A DNA stretch of 64,000 nt from NCBI RefSeq assembly GCF_002564105.1, contig NZ_PDBX01000001.1:248001-312000 (forward strand), written 5' to 3'. A model generated the notes under the pieces. It was not told the origin of the DNA and ran no database searches. It saw only the letters and a list, made by a program, of their open reading frames with translations. Source of the stretch: Collimonas sp. PA-H2 (lineage in GTDB: Bacteria > Pseudomonadota > Gammaproteobacteria > Burkholderiales > Burkholderiaceae_D). Positions within the stretch are counted from its first letter, which is position 1; each line of letters opens with the position of its first letter. Position numbers and translations under genes: made by a program. Of the stretch, positions 1-8,083 are shown one piece after another.

Positions 1-357
1 GCGGAGCGACCACAAGTCAATCCCTCCCCCCGCGGTCACTGTTCCCACCTCTTCATACCGGACCCAATTCAAGCAGGCCGTAGACACAGTCAGTTCGCCG
101 GCTTGAGACAAACTCGATCCGTTAAGTGCATGCCCCATCCCGCGCACTCGCAGTGGGATACTCTCTTGAGCGGCAAGGTCTATGATTCCGAGAACCTCCT
201 GGAGTGACCCAGGCGCAACCTGGCAAAACGGCGCGGTACCCCTCTTGATTCCTGAAAAATCGGTGAGCGGCTCGGTAACCACTTGGGGTGTATATTCAAA
301 AAAAAGAGCACTGAGAGATTGTGGGCTGCGCTCCGCTGTGGGCAAGGTATCCTGCAA
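1..357 (-). CDS. FAD-linked oxidase, PCMH type (N-terminal part, runs off left edge)
   Basis: The frame stays open from position 357 to the window edge and gives about 119 residues. The stretch RVRGMGHALNGSSL (residues about 70-83) is the R-G-x-G-H-x-x-N-G signature of the FAD-binding PCMH domain shared by berberine-bridge-like and 6-hydroxynicotine-oxidase-like flavoproteins. It is followed by TVTAGGGIDLWSL (about 106-118), matching the second conserved strand-turn of that domain. Such enzymes oxidise small molecules, often in secondary metabolism; the substrate here is unknown. No ATG precedes the FAD motif. The best start is the TTG at 357, with AAAGGA about 8 bases upstream; another in-frame TTG lies at 372. 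The gene begins 27 bases after the stop of the prenyltransferase-like gene and is probably its operon partner. The substrate-binding C-terminal domain is outside the window. Confidence 0.7.
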   Translation of the reverse strand, partial: MQDTLPTAERSPQSLSALFFEYTPQVVTEPLTDFSGIKRGTAPFCQVAPGSLQEVLGIIDLAAQESIPLRVRGMGHALNGSSLSQAGELTVSTACLNWVRYEEVGTVTAGGGIDLWSLR

Positions 358-384
358 GGTATTTCCTTTCAAACCGCCCGCGGG

Positions 385-1491
385 TTAGTGTGCCGGAAAG
401 GGATGGAAATAGACATTTACCTTGCGCTCCAACCCACGCACAGCTAATCCTACAAAGAGAATGGAACGTACATGTTCGTTGGAACAACTGCCCGCGACAA
501 TTTCACGAACCAGCGCATAAGGTTGGGAATCGAAGCTTAATTCATTCAGCAAGTTCAACACACGTTCATCCACCTCAGCATCGCTCCCAAAAAGGAGACC
601 GGTATTGAGGTCCAATTTGAATCCTGTTGCAAGACCCTCCGGAGGAAACTCCACTGAAAAGTCTACTGCTTGTGCAGGATAACCCTCACCATTGCAGAAC
701 GCTCGATGTAGCGGCAACAGCTGCGACTCGGCTTGGTCGCATCCTACCGCTTGAGCGGCGAGCGCAGCAAAGCGGGCGTTACCATCCGTGGGACGAAAGT
801 AGAGCTTGATCCGTCCGATCCCCTTAGGAACTAGATCAAGCGCGGAAAAAGCAGGTGCAATAGATCCCCCAAAGGTCATTTGTAATGTTCGTAAGCGCTT
901 GACCGCGCCAGGCCGCCCTAGGAAATCAAGACAACGTTCGAAACGGTCATAGCGTTCTCCTACGTCTCCCACCTCACTATTCACATAGACCTTTATCCCA
1001 ACCCCACCACTGGAATCCAATTCAACCGCGAGACAAAGACCCATTAACGAGGCATCCAGCGCAGATGCTTCGGGTAAAAGCTGCGCCAGAGCAGAATCCA
1101 GATGAGGAAGGGAATCCGTAAGTCCGAGCTGTACCGCCACATCTCCAAGTCTGGCTCGTGTGTGCTTTATCCGTTCTGAGATACGACTTCCAGGAACTCC
1201 ACAATCAGTAAGGAAACGCAAGCTTGCGGTCTGCCTACCTAACGAAACCGACCATTGGAAGGGAAAACCGTCCCCATTTATCGCAGAGAATCGTCTTGGT
1301 TTTTTGAACGGCCCCTCAAGTCCTTCAGCAGAGAAAGTGTGGATCAGACCAAGCGCCGGTTGTCGCGGAATAGACTGCGCATCTAAAAGGGTCTCCGCCT
1401 GTTTGAATACGACTTGATATCCATTCGCAGATGGAATGGCGGGAGATGCAACTGCCTCCACCGCACCTTGTCCCATGGTTGCACGGCTCAT
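385..1491 (-). CDS. Predicted ABBA-fold (DMATS-like) aromatic prenyltransferase
   Basis: This 368-residue protein is not recognised with certainty, but several features fit bacterial DMATS-type indole/aromatic prenyltransferases. Near the N-terminus is an S-x-x-N-x-D-G-x-P-F-x-x-S-V segment (residues about 69-82). Spaced through the rest are strand motifs of the K-x-Y-x-x-P kind: IKVYVN at 166-171, IKLYFRP at 228-234, FKLDLN at 291-296, and a last strand KVNVYFHP at 357-364 close to the C-terminus, as in this fold. The length also fits (usually 350-420). These enzymes transfer a dimethylallyl group to tryptophan, an indole or another aromatic without an Asp-rich motif. The start overlaps the stop of the glycine-rich gene by four bases (ATGA), so the two are translationally coupled. 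A PCMH-type FAD oxidase follows, a pairing reminiscent of ergot clusters. Family inference is by eye only. Confidence 0.5.
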   Translation of the reverse strand: MSRATMGQGAVEAVASPAIPSANGYQVVFKQAETLLDAQSIPRQPALGLIHTFSAEGLEGPFKKPRRFSAINGDGFPFQWSVSLGRQTASLRFLTDCGVPGSRISERIKHTRARLGDVAVQLGLTDSLPHLDSALAQLLPEASALDASLMGLCLAVELDSSGGVGIKVYVNSEVGDVGERYDRFERCLDFLGRPGAVKRLRTLQMTFGGSIAPAFSALDLVPKGIGRIKLYFRPTDGNARFAALAAQAVGCDQAESQLLPLHRAFCNGEGYPAQAVDFSVEFPPEGLATGFKLDLNTGLLFGSDAEVDERVLNLLNELSFDSQPYALVREIVAGSCSNEHVRSILFVGLAVRGLERKVNVYFHPFPAH

Positions 1492-2183
1492 TTAATTTCA
1501 TAAAGAACGTAATCTGCATCTTTGTCCCCGTCGGGACCGTGGCTTGGATTAATAGCGCCCGGATCGCCCGTTTGCCCACCCTCTCTTCGCGCACCCGTTC
1601 CGCCGCGCTGACCGCCTAGTCCGCCCGGTCCGCCGGCACCTCCATTGCCGGGATCACCTCCCCGGCCACGACTGCCCAGAATCTGAAATTTGAGATCGCT
1701 CGCTTTGATGGGAGTATGGTATGCGATGATCAAGTGTCCGCCATTCCCACCTTTGCCGCCATCACCACCTCTGCCACCTGTGCCGCCTTTGCCACCTTTG
1801 CCGCCATCGGCATCGTCCTCGCAGTCACGTCCCGAACCACCCTGTCCACCATCCTGCCCCCTACCACCTACCGCGCCATCCGCGCCCTGTCCACCTTGAC
1901 CACCAGGCAGAAGTACTGTTACACCATCAAGAAACTCACTGACAGCAATACTTAGGATATTGCCATTGTCACCCGAAAGACCAGGGATTCCATCCCCTCC
2001 TTGGGCTCCCTGACCGCCATCCGACCCACCGTCCGGTTTCGTATCTGGAATCGGGTTCCAAGCTCCTGTGCAAGTAGCGGGTCGTCCATCCTGTGAGGGG
2101 CCTGAAAAGTCGAACGGAGTAGGAGGCGCCGCCGGTTGCTTTGGTACATCCGGTGCTTTACCTAAAACTGCAGGATCTGCCAT
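1488..2183 (-). CDS. Glycine-rich, collagen-like protein
   Basis: A 231-residue protein with four tracts of GG-x or G-x-x repeats (residues about 52-75, 93-118, 127-149 and 172-205). They are separated by non-repetitive segments rich in hydrophobic residues: ILSIAVSEFLDGVTVLL at 76-92 and HLIIAYHTPIKASDLKFQIL at 150-169. The N-terminal 50 residues are Pro/Ala-rich with one Cys, and the C-terminus is acidic. No signal peptide or membrane segment is visible. Many repeats are GG-x rather than canonical collagen G-x-x, so a polyglycine-II or collagen-like fold is possible but not shown. A strong ribosome binding site (GAGGAGA) precedes the ATG at 2183. It is the second gene of the operon and overlaps the prenyltransferase-like gene by four bases. 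The function is unknown; it could be structural or a substrate of its neighbours. Confidence 0.75.
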   Translation of the reverse strand: MADPAVLGKAPDVPKQPAAPPTPFDFSGPSQDGRPATCTGAWNPIPDTKPDGGSDGGQGAQGGDGIPGLSGDNGNILSIAVSEFLDGVTVLLPGGQGGQGADGAVGGRGQDGGQGGSGRDCEDDADGGKGGKGGTGGRGGDGGKGGNGGHLIIAYHTPIKASDLKFQILGSRGRGGDPGNGGAGGPGGLGGQRGGTGARREGGQTGDPGAINPSHGPDGDKDADYVLYEIK

Positions 2184-2200
2184 TTCAATTTCTCCTCGTG

Positions 2201-2884
2201 CTAATTTTTTAGTGATTTGACCTTACTCGTTGCACCGCTTGAGATTGTCACAGCAGCCGTAAGGTTTTCACCGATGTTAAAAGCGCTCGCGGTCCGGATG
2301 CCTGCGCAATCGATTCTGGCGTAAGGCGCTTGCATCTCGAGGATGCCTGTGTGTTCAACCGTGATATATCGCGCAAACAACACCTGAACCTTTCTATCTA
2401 TTACAAGCCGCGAGTGACGCGAGACATAAATATCGTGAAAGAGAAATAGACTAACGAGCATTTGAACACGGTCAATGTACTTTTTGAAAACTTGGAGACT
2501 CTCGTCGCTCACTCCACGTGTATTGTTAAATAAAAAATTATAGAGATTCGTTTGCATTTCAGGGTCAATCCGATCGATTGGCGGACGCGGAATAAAGATT
2601 TGGCCGGGCACGGATGCTGCCGCCCCTATTCCGATGTTTTCCGTACTCGGCGAGAGGGTCGATCTGGCAGCATGGTCGGGAACTCCCAGCCACCGTTTGA
2701 GATCGTGGGCTGAGTCTGGTCGCAAGCGAACCAGGTGCGGGTGTAGTTCCTCTTCATCCGCGGTGAGTACAACTGTTTCATTTGGCTCAACCCGGAGATC
2801 GGGCAGTCGGTCAATCCGATCTCGAAGATTATATGCGGCCAGACGCGATTCAAGACTCAGGAATTTTCTCTCGCTTTCCATCAT
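2201..2884 (-). CDS. Protein of unknown function, first gene of the island operon
   Basis: A 227-residue protein with no family I recognise. It is soluble in appearance: no signal peptide and no long membrane helix, though QMLVSLFLFHDIYV in the middle is hydrophobic. The first 70 residues are charged and helical; the last 70 look beta-rich, with alternating hydrophobic residues ending in a Ser/Thr/Lys tail. GGAGGA lies directly upstream of two consecutive ATG codons (2884 and 2881); spacing slightly favours the second. The glycine-rich gene begins 17 bases downstream, so this is the promoter-proximal gene of a four-gene operon. Its base composition is lower in GC than the chromosome to the right of the tRNA, as expected for island DNA. 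Confidence 0.7.
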   Translation of the reverse strand: MMESERKFLSLESRLAAYNLRDRIDRLPDLRVEPNETVVLTADEEELHPHLVRLRPDSAHDLKRWLGVPDHAARSTLSPSTENIGIGAAASVPGQIFIPRPPIDRIDPEMQTNLYNFLFNNTRGVSDESLQVFKKYIDRVQMLVSLFLFHDIYVSRHSRLVIDRKVQVLFARYITVEHTGILEMQAPYARIDCAGIRTASAFNIGENLTAAVTISSGATSKVKSLKN

Positions 2885-3341
2885 CGTTCCTCCGATGTGC
2901 AGCTTTCATATTCCATTCAATAGGCGGTGCTAGAGCAAAACATAAACGCACCGAGATACCGTCGCAATCCAAATCAAAATCCGATGACGAGCTGGGCCGG
3001 GGGCATAATCACCGCAAGCGGCCCCTTATTGCCCAGCAACACACTTGCATTTTTGCAGCGCAAAAGGGGGTCGGACGAAGTCGAACCCAAACCACGAGTG
3101 AACTATAGGACAAATGTTTTAGAATTTCCATAAGGCAATTGTCAGTTCAATTTCCTCAAGACCCACTACCGGCGCTTGGTGAAGAACACCACGCAAATCG
3201 CGACGTTATTTGCGCTCAAAGTGTCTTTTTCAAAGCGACGACATGCGCGATTTCAAGAACAGAATGAAACTATTGCATGTTAATGTCTAGTAGTCGCGAT
3301 CGGATCTGACATTCCCCGATATGACGTTCGCAGTTGTCAAG
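2885..3341. other. Intergenic region upstream of the island operon
   Basis: These 457 bases separate the island operon from the stop of the XRE regulator gene on the same strand. Short open frames on the plus strand have no ribosome binding site, no family resemblance and no coding look. The promoter of the operon should lie here, and the regulator's terminator may too, but I cannot point to a convincing -35/-10 pair or hairpin. Confidence 0.4.
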
Positions 3342-4010
3342 TCAAGTTTGAGCCAACACAAATAATGGATAGCTACCGTCGTCCGTTGCCGCTTTTGCGC
3401 GGAAATCCGCAATCATCGAACGTCGCTCTACAAACTGCTTTGCCTTGCACGCGGCGTCACCGGCAGCGGTTACCGCACTCTCCAGAATGGAACCGGCCAG
3501 GACATCGTTCTGGAATGCCTCGTTCTTGCGACATACCTTGTCGTACGCCTCTTGCAGCTGGCTGATTCGTTGGGTCAAACTCTCCAGGTGCGAACGCAAT
3601 GGTGCCACCTCTCCCGCGTTCTTCAGCAGGACCGTGACCATCGCCGCGACGTTCTGCTCAACCGTTCCCTGCACCGACCGCAACACTGCCACCTGCTCAG
3701 CGGTGCGCGGATCCCTCTCCGGCTCATTCGATAAGCCCAACAGGTAATCGGTACTCACTCCATAGGCGATTGCCGCACGCACAATGAACTCTCTCGATAC
3801 GCTGGCCTGGCCGGCTTCAATCTTGGATAGCTGCGACGAATTGCTATAGCCTAAAGTCTTGGCCGCCTCGCGCTGGTCGAGGTGGTTGAGCTTTCTGGCC
3901 AAAATAAGCCGGCGGCAGATCTCTTCTCCTCTATCGCTGACCTGGGCGCCCGCACCAGCACGCCTTTCCGCTGACGCCGAAAACGCCGCAATGTCATTAA
4001 CGTATCCCAT
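3342..4010 (-). CDS. XRE-family transcriptional regulator
   Basis: A DNA-binding regulator of about 222 residues. An HTH_3/XRE domain covers roughly residues 29-90, with the typical sequence LDQREAAKTLGY, then SNSSQLSKIEAG as recognition-helix region, and STDYLLGL at its end. The C-terminal half is helical with a likely coiled coil (about residues 125-170), suggesting oligomerisation. I chose the ATG at 4010 because GGAGG lies 8 bases upstream; the ATG at 4028 extends the frame by six residues but lacks such a site. It lies 30 bases after the small conserved gene on the same strand and is divergent from the integrase. This position suggests control of the integrase or island, but the operator is not known. 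Confidence 0.85.
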   Translation of the reverse strand: MGYVNDIAAFSASAERRAGAGAQVSDRGEEICRRLILARKLNHLDQREAAKTLGYSNSSQLSKIEAGQASVSREFIVRAAIAYGVSTDYLLGLSNEPERDPRTAEQVAVLRSVQGTVEQNVAAMVTVLLKNAGEVAPLRSHLESLTQRISQLQEAYDKVCRKNEAFQNDVLAGSILESAVTAAGDAACKAKQFVERRSMIADFRAKAATDDGSYPLFVLAQT

Positions 4011-4040
4011 AGTGCCCTCCGCCTTCATTTTGCAATTCGT

Positions 4041-4442
4041 TCATACGCCCAGCTCTATGCACTGCGCAGTCACTACAGCGACTGCGGCGCTAAATACGTT
4101 GATCGGGATGTGACTGAGCATTTCATCCAGCCCGCCGGCGGCACAACGCAGCGATGCCGCCTCATCAGCAGACAGGCCAACCTTCCCAACCCTATCGAAG
4201 CGATCACAGATTGCCAGCATGGTGTTGTTCGCTCGTGCCAGCGACTCGCCGCGGGCGCCAGTATTCCCCATAGCCAGGAGCATCTTCGAGAGCTGGTTGT
4301 AGGCATCTGGGCTGGGTTCTGCAATCAGCAGTTCGATTGCCAGCCGCAGCTCCAGCGCCAAGTCGTTGCGCGTGCATCGCATCATCGGAACGAATGCTCC
4401 TCTCGGCTTGTATGCCTTGCGGGGACGCTTGGTGCCGGCCAT
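4041..4442 (-). CDS. Small conserved island protein of unknown function
   Basis: A 133-residue, mostly helical protein with a basic N-terminus (KRPRKAYKPRG) and no membrane segment. I do not recognise a named domain. It is co-directional with and just upstream of the XRE regulator, and divergent from the integrase. Small proteins paired with an XRE regulator next to integrases are common in mobile elements of Burkholderiales, so a role in island maintenance or regulation is plausible but not demonstrated. Coding is supported by an ATG with a GGAG site about 11 bases upstream and by the close operon spacing. Confidence 0.6.
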   Translation of the reverse strand: MAGTKRPRKAYKPRGAFVPMMRCTRNDLALELRLAIELLIAEPSPDAYNQLSKMLLAMGNTGARGESLARANNTMLAICDRFDRVGKVGLSADEAASLRCAAGGLDEMLSHIPINVFSAAVAVVTAQCIELGV

Positions 4443-4524
4443 TACGATTCCGCTCCCACGGGAGCAACGCCAACCGCGGCGAACGGGCGCCCGGCGTAAT
4501 GCTTACTAGCGACTATCCGCACTA

Positions 4525-4538
4525 CCGGCGCGCGCCGG
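4525..4538. promoter_or_regulatory. Perfect 14-bp palindrome between divergent island genes
   Basis: CCGGCGCGCGCCGG lies in the 133-base gap between the small conserved gene (minus strand) and the integrase gene (plus strand). Its place in a divergent control region next to an XRE repressor gene makes it a candidate operator or a recombination-associated site. The role is inference only. Confidence 0.3.
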
Positions 4539-4575
4539 ATGGGCATATAACAATGAACGTTGAGGAATATTACAA

Positions 4576-5709
4576 ATGGGTCGAGCAAGGGGCATAGAAA
4601 TTCGGAAAAAAAGTATCCGAATTCTCTTTATGTGGAGAGGTAAACAGCGGAAGGAACGGTTGGATTTGGAACCAACACCGGCGAACGTGCGCTATGCCGA
4701 GCGTTTGGCGGCTGAAATAAAAGTCAAAATCTCTGTAGGAGCTTTCGACTACCGGTTCTACTTCCCAAATTCTACAAATGCGACGGAAACTCCCAGCGAA
4801 GTCCCTACTTTTAGTTCCGCATGCGCTCTTTGGCTTGAGACTAAAGGACGTCTGGCCGCTGCGACGCAATCCCAGTACAAAAACGCACTTGAATTCTGGA
4901 AATTGAAATTTGGCACTGAAACGCGGATTGACTTGATCACGCATGGAAAAATCGCAGCAGCCGTCGGATCTCATCCCTGGCCATCGGCGAAGCTGTGCAA
5001 CAATTATCTTATACCGTTACGCGGCACTTTTATACTTGCCGGCCGTGATATGCAGGAATTGCTCAATCCACTAGATGGGATCAACAATTCAAAGCACCAG
5101 AAAACGCCGCCTGATCCACTAACGATCGCGGAGATGGAGCGCGTCCTAGCCGATATGATTGAGCGATTCCACGTGCAGGTGGCTCACTATTTCACTTTTG
5201 CGTTCCTTACAGGTATGCGCCCTGAGGAAATCATTGCCCTACGGTGGGATGACGTCGATTGGAACAATCGAACAATTAGGGTCGCACGAGCAAAAACGTT
5301 CAAAGGCGGATTCAAGGATCTGAAAACGAGCGAGGTCCGCGACGTCGACCTGGTTGATCGGGCCGTTAATATGCTTCAAGCCCAAAAACGGTTTACTTAT
5401 ATGAAACGAGCGGAGATTTTTGAAAATCCGGTCACGCGCAAGCCATGGCACGACGAACGTTCACAACGGGACCATTACTGGAAGCCATGTCTTAAAAAAT
5501 TGGGGATACGAACCAGGCGAGCCTATCAGACCCGGCACACCTATGCGACGACCGCACTAATGGCCGGCGTAAATCCGGCTTACATCGCTAGACAGCTTGG
5601 CCATGCAAATGCCAAAATGTTATTTACGGTCTATGCCAAGTGGATTGATGCCGCAGATCGCGGAAGGGAAAAAGCAAAAATGGAAGCCGTACTGCGCTTC
5701 CATTCATAA
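4576..5709 (+). CDS. Tyrosine recombinase / island integrase
   Basis: A 377-residue site-specific recombinase. The N-terminal 60 residues (GIEIRKKSIRILFMWRG and following) resemble the DUF3596 arm-type DNA-binding domain of phage integrases. A SAM-like core-binding domain follows (about 75-165), then the catalytic domain. Visible catalytic residues are Arg215 in TGMRPEE, Arg320 in YQTRHT, His343 in LGH and the Tyr353 nucleophile in FTVYAKW. In the usual H-x-x-R box the first position is Tyr317 (Y-Q-T-R), a variant I associate with this integrase subgroup. A GAGGA site lies upstream of the ATG. The stop is 80 bases from the 3' end of tRNA-Val, the classical arrangement of an integrase that uses a tRNA 3' end as its attachment site. 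Confidence 0.93.
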   Translation: MGRARGIEIRKKSIRILFMWRGKQRKERLDLEPTPANVRYAERLAAEIKVKISVGAFDYRFYFPNSTNATETPSEVPTFSSACALWLETKGRLAAATQSQYKNALEFWKLKFGTETRIDLITHGKIAAAVGSHPWPSAKLCNNYLIPLRGTFILAGRDMQELLNPLDGINNSKHQKTPPDPLTIAEMERVLADMIERFHVQVAHYFTFAFLTGMRPEEIIALRWDDVDWNNRTIRVARAKTFKGGFKDLKTSEVRDVDLVDRAVNMLQAQKRFTYMKRAEIFENPVTRKPWHDERSQRDHYWKPCLKKLGIRTRRAYQTRHTYATTALMAGVNPAYIARQLGHANAKMLFTVYAKWIDAADRGREKAKMEAVLRFHS

Positions 5710-5789
5710 TTTGCTATCAACAATTTTCATAAAATAAATTCGGAGTTAACCCAAATTTATCCCAGCACCCCCGCAAACATCGAGAATAC

Positions 5790-5866
5790 TGGTAGGCACG
5801 ATTGGACTCGAACCAACGACCCCTACCATGTCAAGGTAGTGCTCTAACCAGCTGAGCTACGCGCCT
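5790..5866 (-). tRNA. tRNA-Val (anticodon GAC), presumed island attachment site
   Basis: On the minus strand the acceptor arms AGGCGCG and CGTGCCT pair (one G-T), followed by the discriminator A and an encoded CCA. The anticodon stem is CTACC/GGTAG around loop TTGACAT, giving anticodon GAC. The T-arm GGTTCGAGTCC is present. The 3' end faces the integrase 80 bases away, so the tRNA 3' portion is probably one copy of the island's attachment site. I did not find a second copy in positions 1-5789; it is expected beyond the left edge. Confidence 0.95.
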
Positions 5867-5932
5867 AAAGAAGCGAAATTATAAGGGCATTTTTGATTCG
5901 TGGCTAGTGTCTTGTGAATATTTTTTACAAGA

Positions 5933-6670
5933 TTACTTTTGCGGCGTGTTTTCCGCCGGTTCGACGGAAGTCTGGCGCCATATGCAAGTGCCGCGGGCAT
6001 CCTTGTCCAGGCCGTTCAGCAGCAACTCATGCGCCGCCAGCTCGTCCTCGCTGGCGCTGCGCACCACGATTTCCGCCAGCGGCAGCAGTTCCAGCGCTGC
6101 GCCGCTGCCATCGGCATCGCCGTGGCTGCCGCCGACATCGATGCTGAAGCTGTTCTGGCCGCGGGTCATGGCCAGGTATACCTCGGCCAGCAATTCCGAG
6201 TCCAGCAGCGCGCCGTGCAAGGTGCGGTGGGCGTTGGAGATGCCGTAGCGGTCGCACAAGGCGTCCAGCGAGTTGCGCTTGCCGGGGTACATTTCCTTGG
6301 CTTGCACCAGCGTGTCGATGACGCCGGCGATATCAGCCGAGAACAGCCCCTTGCCCAGGTGCTTGTATTCGGCGTCCAGGAAACCCAGGTCGAAGGGGGC
6401 GTTATGGATGATGACCTGGGCGCCGCGGGTGTATTCGCGCAGCTCCTCGAAAATCTCGGCGAACTTCGGCTTGTCGCTCAGGAAGGCGGTGGTCAAGCCA
6501 TGGACTGCCAGCGCGCCCTCTTCCGAATCGCGCTCGGGATTGATGTAGCGATGAAAATTATTGCCGGTCAGGCGGCGGTTCAGCAGCTCGACGCAGCCGA
6601 TTTCGATGATGCGGTCGCCGGTGCGCGGGTTGAGGCCGGTGGTTTCGGTATCCAGAACAATTTGTCGCAT
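5933..6670 (-). CDS. dnaQ: DNA polymerase III epsilon subunit (3'-5' proofreading exonuclease)
   Basis: A 245-residue DEDD-family exonuclease that proofreads for the replicative polymerase. The ExoI motif has Asp7 and Glu9 (VLDTETTGL), the ExoII motif is IIHNAPFDLGFL, and the ExoIII motif is HRTLHGALLDSELL with the catalytic His and Asp. The length matches the family (about 240-250). An in-frame GTG two codons earlier (6676) is possible, but ATG at 6670 begins the canonical MRQIVLDTET. rnhA follows the usual dnaQ neighbourhood, 85 bases upstream on the same strand, so the two are probably co-transcribed with rnhA first. Confidence 0.96.
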   Translation of the reverse strand: MRQIVLDTETTGLNPRTGDRIIEIGCVELLNRRLTGNNFHRYINPERDSEEGALAVHGLTTAFLSDKPKFAEIFEELREYTRGAQVIIHNAPFDLGFLDAEYKHLGKGLFSADIAGVIDTLVQAKEMYPGKRNSLDALCDRYGISNAHRTLHGALLDSELLAEVYLAMTRGQNSFSIDVGGSHGDADGSGAALELLPLAEIVVRSASEDELAAHELLLNGLDKDARGTCIWRQTSVEPAENTPQK

Positions 6671-6755
6671 GGTCACTCTTCAATACAAACAATTACTAAA
6701 AAAAATACTTGAGGCAACGGCGCCTCAGGCAATGCTGCCGACGCCCTCATCGCGC

Positions 6756-7190
6756 TTATACAACCGTGGCGACGCCGCGATTGGCGAGCTGGTCGGCGCG
6801 CTCGTTGCCGACGTGGCCGGCATGCCCCTTGACCCAGCGCCATTCGATCTTGTGCCGGGCCTGGGCGGCGTCCAGCGCCTGCCACAGGTCGACATTTTTC
6901 ACCGGCTCGCGCGCCGCGGTTTTCCAGCCGCGCGCTTTCCAGCCGTGTATCCATTCGCTGATGCCTTTTTGCACGTACTGGCTGTCGGTAAACACGATGA
7001 CTTCGCAAGGCCGGGTCAAGGCGGTCAGCGCCTCGATCACGGCTTTCAACTCCATGCGGTTGTTGGTGGTGTTGCGCTCGCCGCCGAACAATTCTTTTTC
7101 CTTGCCGTCCGCTACCAGCAGCGCACCCCAGCCGCCGGTGCCAGGATTACCTTTGCAGGCGCCGTCGGCAAAAATTTCTACTTTATCCAT
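6756..7190 (-). CDS. rnhA: Ribonuclease HI
   Basis: A 144-residue enzyme that cleaves RNA in RNA-DNA hybrids. The catalytic acidic residues are Asp9 ([11 protein letters not shown]), Glu47 (NNRMELKA), Asp69 (VFTDSQYV) and Asp133 (ERADQLA), with the supporting His in KGHAGH. I chose the ATG at 7190 because it gives the canonical VEIFADG start; the frame can be extended to an ATG at 7202. It lies between a methyltransferase gene and dnaQ on the same strand, the order commonly seen in beta- and gammaproteobacteria. Confidence 0.95.
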   Translation of the reverse strand: MDKVEIFADGACKGNPGTGGWGALLVADGKEKELFGGERNTTNNRMELKAVIEALTALTRPCEVIVFTDSQYVQKGISEWIHGWKARGWKTAAREPVKNVDLWQALDAAQARHKIEWRWVKGHAGHVGNERADQLANRGVATVV

Positions 7191-7297
7191 GCTGTCTTTC
7201 ATTACTCTGTTATCGGGATAGCCTGCAGCGCAGGCCATTCTCTGGAAATCGTGGTTGTATGCTTAATTGAGTACTTAATTGAGTTCTTATTGCGCGC

Positions 7298-8083
7298 CTA
7301 CTCCGCGCCGCTCTGATCCGCCTTGTGGATCTTGTTGGTGGCCGGCACGCCGCGCCCGGCCTTGATCGCCTGCTTGCTGAACGCCGGGCCGATCAGGTGC
7401 ATGCCCTTGACCCGCTTGATCGCCTGCACAATATATACCGCGCCGAAATATGGCCACCAGCGGTTGCCTGCCTTCTCCATGAAAGCGGAACGATGCAGCC
7501 ATTTGCTGCTGGCGTACGGCGGCGCATAGCAGCCGAAATGGCCGCGGTTGACTTCCATGTTCAGCAGCTTCAGCCAGTCCTTCAGCCGCAGCAAGCTGAT
7601 GAATTCGGCGTTCTGCGGCAGGAAATGCGCGCCCGACATGCGCCCCATGGTTTGCCGGATGCCCCACAGGCTGGCTGGATTGAAGCCGCAGATGATGACC
7701 TGCCCTTCCGGAATCAGCACCCGCTCCACCTCGCGCAGGATCTGGTGCGGCTCGGCGGCAAATTCCAGCACATGCGGCAGCACCACCAGGTCCAGGCTTT
7801 GCGAGGCGAACGGCAGTTCGGCGAAATCGTGGGTCACCACCACCCTGGACTGCGCCCCGCCCACTTCAGGCAAGCGGCTGTCGGTCAGCCATTTATGGCG
7901 CATGCGATTGGCCTGCAAGGCCTTGATCTGCGGCACGCCGATCTGCATCGCGTTGAAGCCGAAGATATCCGCCGTCATCGCATCCAGGCGCGCCTGCTCC
8001 CATTCCAGCATGTAACTGCCGGTGGGCGTCTGCAGCCAGGGGCCGAGCGCTATAATGGACTTTTCTGCTGACGGATTTGCCAT
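7298..8083 (-). CDS. Class I SAM-dependent methyltransferase (Methyltransf_11-like)
   Basis: A protein of about 261 residues. The motif [40 protein letters not shown] is typical of the motif II-III region of Methyltransf_11 enzymes encoded between gloB and rnhA in many proteobacteria. The classical glycine-rich motif I is not obvious, as often in this family. The substrate is unknown. The ATG at 8083 shares bases with the start codon of the divergent gloB gene; a longer frame to 8158 would run deep into gloB. It is likely the first gene of a methyltransferase-rnhA-dnaQ unit. Confidence 0.85.
   Translation of the reverse strand: MANPSAEKSIIALGPWLQTPTGSYMLEWEQARLDAMTADIFGFNAMQIGVPQIKALQANRMRHKWLTDSRLPEVGGAQSRVVVTHDFAELPFASQSLDLVVLPHVLEFAAEPHQILREVERVLIPEGQVIICGFNPASLWGIRQTMGRMSGAHFLPQNAEFISLLRLKDWLKLLNMEVNRGHFGCYAPPYASSKWLHRSAFMEKAGNRWWPYFGAVYIVQAIKRVKGMHLIGPAFSKQAIKAGRGVPATNKIHKADQSGAE

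Noticed and set aside
1690..1899. Proline-rich plus-strand frame
   Set aside because: It is the complement of the glycine codons of the glycine-rich gene; no ribosome binding site.
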